A stretch of 11,017 bases of DNA from contig JABDRK010000213.1 of NCBI GenBank assembly GCA_013041785.1, positions 1 to 11,017 of the forward strand, given 5' to 3'. Positions 7,852 through 11,017 of the stretch are shown piece by piece. The notes beneath the pieces are model-generated. The model worked only from the letters and a program-made list of their open reading frames with translations, had not been told where the DNA came from and ran no database searches. A program made the translations under genes and the position numbers. The number at the start of each line of letters is the position of its first letter. The stretch's first letter is position 1. Source of the DNA: Eudoraea sp. (GTDB taxonomy: Bacteria > Bacteroidota > Bacteroidia > Flavobacteriales > Flavobacteriaceae).

Positions 7852-9774
7852 ATGAGCAAGAACACCGAATTTGATAATATTTCCTTTGATCTTCCCAAAA
7901 ATCAAAGCAACGTCATAAAAGTTATAGGCGTAGGGGGTGGAGGCAGCAATGCTATAAACCACATGTTCCAGGCAGGCATCAATGGGGTCGACTTTGTGAT
8001 ATGCAATACCGATGCCCAGGCATTGCAGAACAGTGCCGTTCCAACCAAGATCCAGTTAGGGGTTTCCCTTACGGAAGGACTGGGCGCAGGTGCCAACCCC
8101 GAAGTTGGGGAGCAGGCTGCCCTGGAAAGCATGGAAGAAATCAAGCAAATGCTGAGCCACAATACCAAAATGGCCTTTATTACGGCAGGAATGGGCGGAG
8201 GTACGGGTACAGGGGCCGCCCCTATAATTGCCAAACAGGCCAAAGAAATGGATATTCTTACCGTGGGTATTGTAACCATGCCTTTCCAGTTTGAAGGAAA
8301 AAATAGGTGTAAGCAGGCTCAGTTGGGGATTGAGCGCCTTAGGGCGAATGTGGATTCCCTCATCGTTATTAACAACAACAAATTGCGGGAGGTGTATGGA
8401 AATCTCGGTTTCAAGGCCGGATTTTCCAAGGCAGATGAGGTGTTGGCCACTGCTGCCCGTGGGATTGCCGAGGTAATTACCCACCATTATACCCAGAACA
8501 TTGACTTGCGCGACGCTAAAACCGTCCTTGCCAATAGTGGTACCGCTATTATGGGGTCTGCAACAGCATCTGGTTCAGCCCGAGCCCAGGAGGCCATTAT
8601 GAAGGCCCTTGATTCTCCCTTATTGAATGACAACAAAATCAACGGGGCCAAGAACGTTCTCTTGCTCATCGTTTCAGGCGCCCAGGAAATTACCATTGAT
8701 GAAATTGGGGAGATAAACGATCACATTCAAATTGAAGCAGGCCATGGAGCCAATATCATTATGGGTGTGGGCGAAGACGAAAATCTTGGAGATGCCATAG
8801 CCGTTACGGTTATCGCCACAGGATTTAATATGGACCAGCAAAACGATATTGTAAATACCGAAACCAAAAAAATAATCCATACGCTGGAAGACGACCAAAA
8901 AGCGGAACAGAACTGGGAAGAAGAGCCGGTGAAGCATACCCTGGAGATGGAGGATGAGGTTTTTGAACCGGTAATACGCCATGAACTGCTGGAGGAAGAG
9001 GAATTTATAGAACTGATCCCAACGACAAATTATATCAGGAACTTCAATGTGTTTTACGAAGAGGTGATTGCTGAAGGGGTTAAAGAAGAAGATTTTCTGA
9101 TCATAGATGCCAAGGAGAAACTTCGCAATTTGGAAGTGATTGATCCGGAAGTAGTTTCCCCCACTCCGGTTGACAAGGATCAGATGGCTATAAGTTTTGA
9201 CCTTCCCTTAAATGAGAAAACCGGGGATGAAGAGCAGGCTGATAATGTGATCACTTTTAGTCTGGATGATGAGGTTCGCGATATGGATATTAATGAACAT
9301 ATCGAAGTGATCCCGGTTTTGGAATACAACAAAGAAGGAGAAACCAGGTATAGCCTTGAGGATTATATGGAATTGGAAAACCAACTTACAGGCGCCAAAT
9401 CCAAGGCTGAGGAATTTGAGCCTAAACTAATGGATGATGAGCTGGTTTTTGAAAAAAGGACCATTCAACCTGCGGAAGGAGACGGTGATAAAAAGCCTGA
9501 TGAGGTTGATCCGATCAATAGCTCTATCGAAGATCTGCTTCGGGAAAGGGCAGACGAACGCCGGCGAAAGCTTAAAGATTTCAATTACAAGTTTCAGAAT
9601 AATCTGAGCAATATAGATGAGATAGAAAAGGAACCTGCCTATAAGCGCCAGGGGGTAGATCTGGATGAAAACCCCAAGGAAGGTAAGGTGTCCAGAACAA
9701 CATTGGGAGAGGACAGCAATGATGAAATTCAATTGCGGTCCAACAACTCCTTTTTACACGATAATGTGGATTAG
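7852..9774 (+). CDS. ftsZ: Cell division GTPase FtsZ with a long C-terminal linker
   Basis: Tubulin-like GTPase that polymerises into the Z-ring. It has 640 residues, far longer than E. coli FtsZ (383) because of the C-terminal part. The GTPase core covers about 20-330: VIGVGGGGSNAINHM (24-38), CNTDAQAL (51-58), the tubulin signature GGGTGTG (115-121) and synergy-loop motif NIDLRDA (216-222) with D218 and D221. After TGFNM the sequence becomes an acidic, probably disordered linker of more than 250 residues. PAYKRQGV (595-602) resembles the conserved C-terminal peptide that FtsA binds, but it is not terminal: about 38 residues follow, ending IQLRSNNSFLHDNVD (626-640). The 40-nt gap after ftsA shows no clear promoter. 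A strong terminator follows the stop by 22 bases. Confidence 0.98.
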   Translation: MSKNTEFDNISFDLPKNQSNVIKVIGVGGGGSNAINHMFQAGINGVDFVICNTDAQALQNSAVPTKIQLGVSLTEGLGAGANPEVGEQAALESMEEIKQMLSHNTKMAFITAGMGGGTGTGAAPIIAKQAKEMDILTVGIVTMPFQFEGKNRCKQAQLGIERLRANVDSLIVINNNKLREVYGNLGFKAGFSKADEVLATAARGIAEVITHHYTQNIDLRDAKTVLANSGTAIMGSATASGSARAQEAIMKALDSPLLNDNKINGAKNVLLLIVSGAQEITIDEIGEINDHIQIEAGHGANIIMGVGEDENLGDAIAVTVIATGFNMDQQNDIVNTETKKIIHTLEDDQKAEQNWEEEPVKHTLEMEDEVFEPVIRHELLEEEEFIELIPTTNYIRNFNVFYEEVIAEGVKEEDFLIIDAKEKLRNLEVIDPEVVSPTPVDKDQMAISFDLPLNEKTGDEEQADNVITFSLDDEVRDMDINEHIEVIPVLEYNKEGETRYSLEDYMELENQLTGAKSKAEEFEPKLMDDELVFEKRTIQPAEGDGDKKPDEVDPINSSIEDLLRERADERRRKLKDFNYKFQNNLSNIDEIEKEPAYKRQGVDLDENPKEGKVSRTTLGEDSNDEIQLRSNNSFLHDNVD

Positions 9775-9796
9775 TCTTTTTTTGTTAAACCATGAT

Positions 9797-9834
9797 AAGC
9801 CCGGAAACGAAGTTTGTTTTCGGGTTTATTTTTT
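9797..9834 (+). terminator. Rho-independent terminator closing the dcw cluster
   Basis: A 12-bp stem (9797-9808 with 9816-9827, including two G-U pairs) around the CCCG/CGGG core encloses a 7-nt loop. It is followed by an A and then six T residues (9829-9834). It begins 22 bases after the ftsZ stop. A further T-run at 9776-9783 lies just after the stop codon. The shape is that of a classic intrinsic terminator and marks the end of the mraY-ftsZ transcription unit. Confidence 0.88.
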
Positions 9835-9841
9835 ATCTTCG
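9814..9841 (+). promoter_or_regulatory. Candidate Bacteroidetes-type promoter for the yqeY unit
   Basis: TTG at 9814-9816 and TATCTTCG at 9834-9841 are separated by 17 bases. This fits the flavobacterial -33/-7 pattern TTG / TAnnTTTG with one mismatch in the -7 box. The start ATG of the next gene is 22 bases downstream of the box, leaving a short leader. The -33 element lies inside the terminator hairpin. Inferred from consensus only. Confidence 0.5.
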
Positions 9842-9863
9842 TGGGGCTAAAAACCTAAGACTT

Positions 9864-10313
9864 ATGGGACTGCAACAACAGGTTATGAGTGAGATGAAAA
9901 CGGCGATGAAAGCTAAAAACACAGTAGCTTTGGAATCTCTTCGAGCAATAAAATCTGCTTTATTACTGGCTCAGACCGAAAAAGGGGCAGGAGGGGAGTT
10001 GTCTGAAGCCGATGAGGTTAAGCTGGTACAAAAACTGGTAAAACAACGGAAAGACAGTGCTGCAATCTACAAGGAACAAGGCAGGGATGATCTGGCGGCT
10101 CCTGAACTGGCTCAGGCCGAAGTGATTGCCCGTTTCCTGCCAGAGCAGCTTACTGAAGAGGAGATTGAAAAAGTGGTGGTCCAGACCATTGATGCTATTG
10201 GGGCCAATGGGATGAAGGATATGGGGAAGGTAATGGGAATGGTTACCAAGGAACTGGCCGGACAGGCAGATGGCAAGACCATATCCACAATTGTACGCGC
10301 TAAACTCTCCTAG
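9864..10313 (+). CDS. GatB/YqeY domain-containing protein
   Basis: Small cytoplasmic protein of 149 residues, the usual size of YqeY proteins, related to the C-terminal helical domain of the GatB subunit of tRNA-dependent amidotransferase. The molecular role of stand-alone YqeY is not settled; a link to aminoacyl-tRNA is an inference from the GatB relationship. Family hallmarks are the N-terminal helix QQQVMSEMKTAMKAKN, LESLRAIKSALL, the KQRKDSAAIYKEQGRDDLA segment, then ARFLPEQLTEEEIE and GMKDMGKVMG near the end. ATG 9864 is preferred because the conserved N-terminus begins there. An in-frame ATG at 9792 would add 24 residues encoded by the terminator and the promoter. The TraR/DksA-like gene starts five bases after its stop, so the two are probably co-transcribed. 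Confidence 0.92.
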   Translation: MGLQQQVMSEMKTAMKAKNTVALESLRAIKSALLLAQTEKGAGGELSEADEVKLVQKLVKQRKDSAAIYKEQGRDDLAAPELAQAEVIARFLPEQLTEEEIEKVVVQTIDAIGANGMKDMGKVMGMVTKELAGQADGKTISTIVRAKLS

Positions 10314-10318
10314 ATCCG

Positions 10319-10645
10319 ATGAAAACGGAGGAACTCCGGGAACTCCTGGAGGCTGAGATCAGCAAGACCGAAAAAAAGATAGCCCGTTATGAGGAGATGA
10401 CAGGGCCAGTTGCTCCTGACAATGCTATTGGTCGTGTTTCCCGCATGGATGCCATCAACAATAAGAGTGTGATGGATGCCGCCCTTAGAAAGGCAAGGCA
10501 AAGCCTGCAAGGACTACACAACCATTTAAATAAATTGGGAACCCCGGAATTTGGCAGCTGTGTAAAATGTGGACAAAATATCCCGATTCAACGTATTTTA
10601 TTAGCTCCAGAAAGTAGTTTTTGCGTAAATTGCGCCCGCAAATAG
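10319..10645 (+). CDS. Short TraR/DksA-family zinc-finger protein
   Basis: Protein of 108 residues, shorter than E. coli DksA (151). An N-terminal charged helical hairpin (about 1-70, KTEELRELLEAEISKTEKKI and VMDAALRKARQSLQGLHNHL) is followed by a zinc finger of the form C-x2-C-x17-C-x2-C with C81, C84, C102 and C105. Between the helices lies APDNAIGRVSRMDAINNK, where DksA has its DxxDxA tip; that motif is not present in the same form. Family knowledge suggests binding in the RNA polymerase secondary channel and modulation of initiation, but whether this short type does so is inference. It probably shares a transcript with the YqeY gene five bases upstream. The ATG at 10319 gives the expected N-terminal helix. 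Confidence 0.85.
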   Translation: MKTEELRELLEAEISKTEKKIARYEEMTGPVAPDNAIGRVSRMDAINNKSVMDAALRKARQSLQGLHNHLNKLGTPEFGSCVKCGQNIPIQRILLAPESSFCVNCARK

Positions 10646-10648
10646 GCA

Positions 10649-10657
10649 GGCCGCGTA
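10649..10657 (+). repeat. Duplicated tRNA-Arg 5' fragment, part 1 (tRNA positions 1-9)
   Basis: GGCCGCGTA here is identical to the first nine bases of the tRNA-Arg gene at 10977-10985. It lies four bases after the stop of the TraR/DksA-like gene. Alone a 9-mer match would be weak. It matters because the next 11 tRNA bases resume at 10697, exactly where the intervening palindromic element ends. Confidence 0.75.
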
Positions 10658-10696
10658 CCCGCCCGAACGTACCTACGGCAGTTCGGTACGGGCGGG
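10658..10696. repeat. 39-bp palindromic miniature element inside the tRNA fragment copy
   Basis: The element begins CCCGCCCG and ends CGGGCGGG, perfect 8-bp inverted termini. Its ends coincide with the break between the two pieces of the duplicated tRNA 5' end. Inside are two further complementary pairs, GAAC (10665-10668) with GTTC (10681-10684) and GTACC (10669-10673) with GGTAC (10685-10689). Their order crosses, so they are alternatives or could form a pseudoknot. It is very GC-rich compared with its surroundings. It could be a REP-like or MITE-like repeat. It may also slow transcription after the upstream gene, although no T-tract follows. Confidence 0.75.
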
Positions 10697-10707
10697 GTTC
10701 AACTGGA
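10697..10707 (+). repeat. Duplicated tRNA-Arg 5' fragment, part 2 (tRNA positions 10-20)
   Basis: GTTCAACTGGA here is identical to 10986-10996, the bases of the tRNA-Arg gene that directly follow the nine matched by part 1. The match stops after this point. Together the two parts form a 20-bp direct repeat that flanks the GIY-YIG gene. Confidence 0.8.
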
Positions 10708-10741
10708 GCTGTTAGATTGGATTGATTTAGGATTGGGGAGA

Positions 10742-10999
10742 GTGCATTGGGTGTATTTAATTTATAGTGAAGGGTATAACCGATACTATGTTGGCCTGAG
10801 CAATTCTCCTAATAGAAGATTAAAAGAACATAACATCGGGAAAACCAAATCCACAAGACCATATCGTCCATGGATTTTGGTACATTCCGAAGGGTTTTCT
10901 ACCTTCGCCGAGGCTCGAAAACGAGAAAAATATTTGAAGTCTGCCGCTGGCAGGCGATGGCGTAAAGTAAATATAAGGCCGCGTAGTTCAACTGGATAG
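10742..10999 (+). CDS. GIY-YIG family nuclease, 3' end overlapping tRNA-Arg
   Basis: Small single-domain protein (85 residues from the GTG at 10742) of the GIY-YIG nuclease superfamily, resembling the YhbQ/UPF0213-type proteins. VYLIYS (4-9) and YYVGLS (15-20) stand for the GIY and YIG strands. Arginines R25-R26 in NRRLKEH and E62 in EARKREKYLKS sit at the expected catalytic Arg and metal-binding Glu. After KVNI the frame enters the tRNA gene: the last residues RPRSSTG and the TAG stop come from tRNA positions 1-23. The natural C-terminal helix may therefore be shortened. The start is uncertain; TTG 10733 (three residues longer) or GTG 10751 are alternatives, and there is no ATG. The GGGGAG before 10742 could serve as a ribosome site but is very close. 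Activity is not shown. Confidence 0.82.
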   Translation: MHWVYLIYSEGYNRYYVGLSNSPNRRLKEHNIGKTKSTRPYRPWILVHSEGFSTFAEARKREKYLKSAAGRRWRKVNIRPRSSTG

Positions 11000-11017
11000 A
11001 ATATCAGATTTCGGCTC
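10977..11017 (+). tRNA. tRNA-Arg (anticodon UCG), 3' part outside the window
   Basis: The first 41 bases fit a tRNA. The acceptor 5' strand is GGCCGCG, followed by T8 and A9. The D-stem is GTTC/GAAT with A14 and G18-G19 in the loop. The anticodon stem is TCAGA, pairing with a 3' strand of which only TC is in the window. The loop is TTTCGGC, giving anticodon TCG at 11011-11013, an arginine tRNA for CGN codons. The window ends within the anticodon stem, so the T-arm and acceptor 3' strand cannot be checked. The GIY-YIG frame covers its first 23 bases. Confidence 0.85.

Noticed and set aside
8056..8487. 143-codon open frame on the - strand inside ftsZ
   Set aside because: It lies antisense to the highly conserved GTPase core and its translation shows no recognisable domain; a shadow of ftsZ codon use.
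9792..9863. In-frame ATG 72 bases upstream of the preferred YqeY start
   Set aside because: The added codons come from the ftsZ terminator stem and the promoter; the family N-terminus starts at 9864.
10658..10696. Palindrome read as an intrinsic terminator of the TraR/DksA-like gene
   Set aside because: The stem is strong and close to the stop codon, but no T-tract follows, and its ends match the break in the tRNA copy; insertion explains it better.
10649..10707. CRISPR repeat or integron attachment site
   Set aside because: There is one palindromic unit only, no spacers, no Cas or integrase gene, and the flanks are tRNA sequence.

Overview
The window is a stretch of chromosome from a member of the Bacteroidetes, most likely class Flavobacteriia, family Flavobacteriaceae; the genus is not resolved. 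The signs are: MraY with an enlarged loop before its PFFK motif; an FtsZ of 640 residues ending in SNNSFLHDNVD; a candidate promoter of the TTG/TAnnTTTG type instead of a -35/-10 pair; almost no Shine-Dalgarno sequences; and a short TraR/DksA-like protein next to a YqeY-like gene.

Bases 1-9774 are the division and cell wall (dcw) cluster, all on the + strand and very tightly packed: mraY (5' end missing), murD, ftsW, murG, murC, ftsQ, ftsA, ftsZ. Gaps run from 1 to 40 nt and several genes overlap, so they look co-transcribed and translationally coupled. MraY, MurG, MurC and MurD make lipid II and its precursors, FtsW polymerises glycan at the septum, FtsQ is the bitopic divisome scaffold, and FtsA tethers FtsZ filaments to the membrane. 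No ddl gene lies between murC and ftsQ. A strong intrinsic terminator (9797-9834) closes the cluster, and a candidate Bacteroidetes-type promoter for the next unit overlaps it.

Bases 9864-10645 are a two-gene unit: a GatB/YqeY-domain protein and a short four-cysteine zinc-finger TraR/DksA-family protein.

Bases 10649-11017 are the most unusual part. A small GIY-YIG nuclease gene runs without a gap into the 5' end of a tRNA-Arg(UCG) gene, so its last seven codons and its stop codon are tRNA bases. Upstream of the nuclease gene, the first 20 nt of the same tRNA occur again. That copy is split after tRNA position 9 by a 39-bp element whose ends are perfect 8-bp inverted repeats. The layout reads as a nuclease cassette inserted at a tRNA gene with duplication of the target's 5' end, followed by insertion of a miniature palindromic element into the spare copy.
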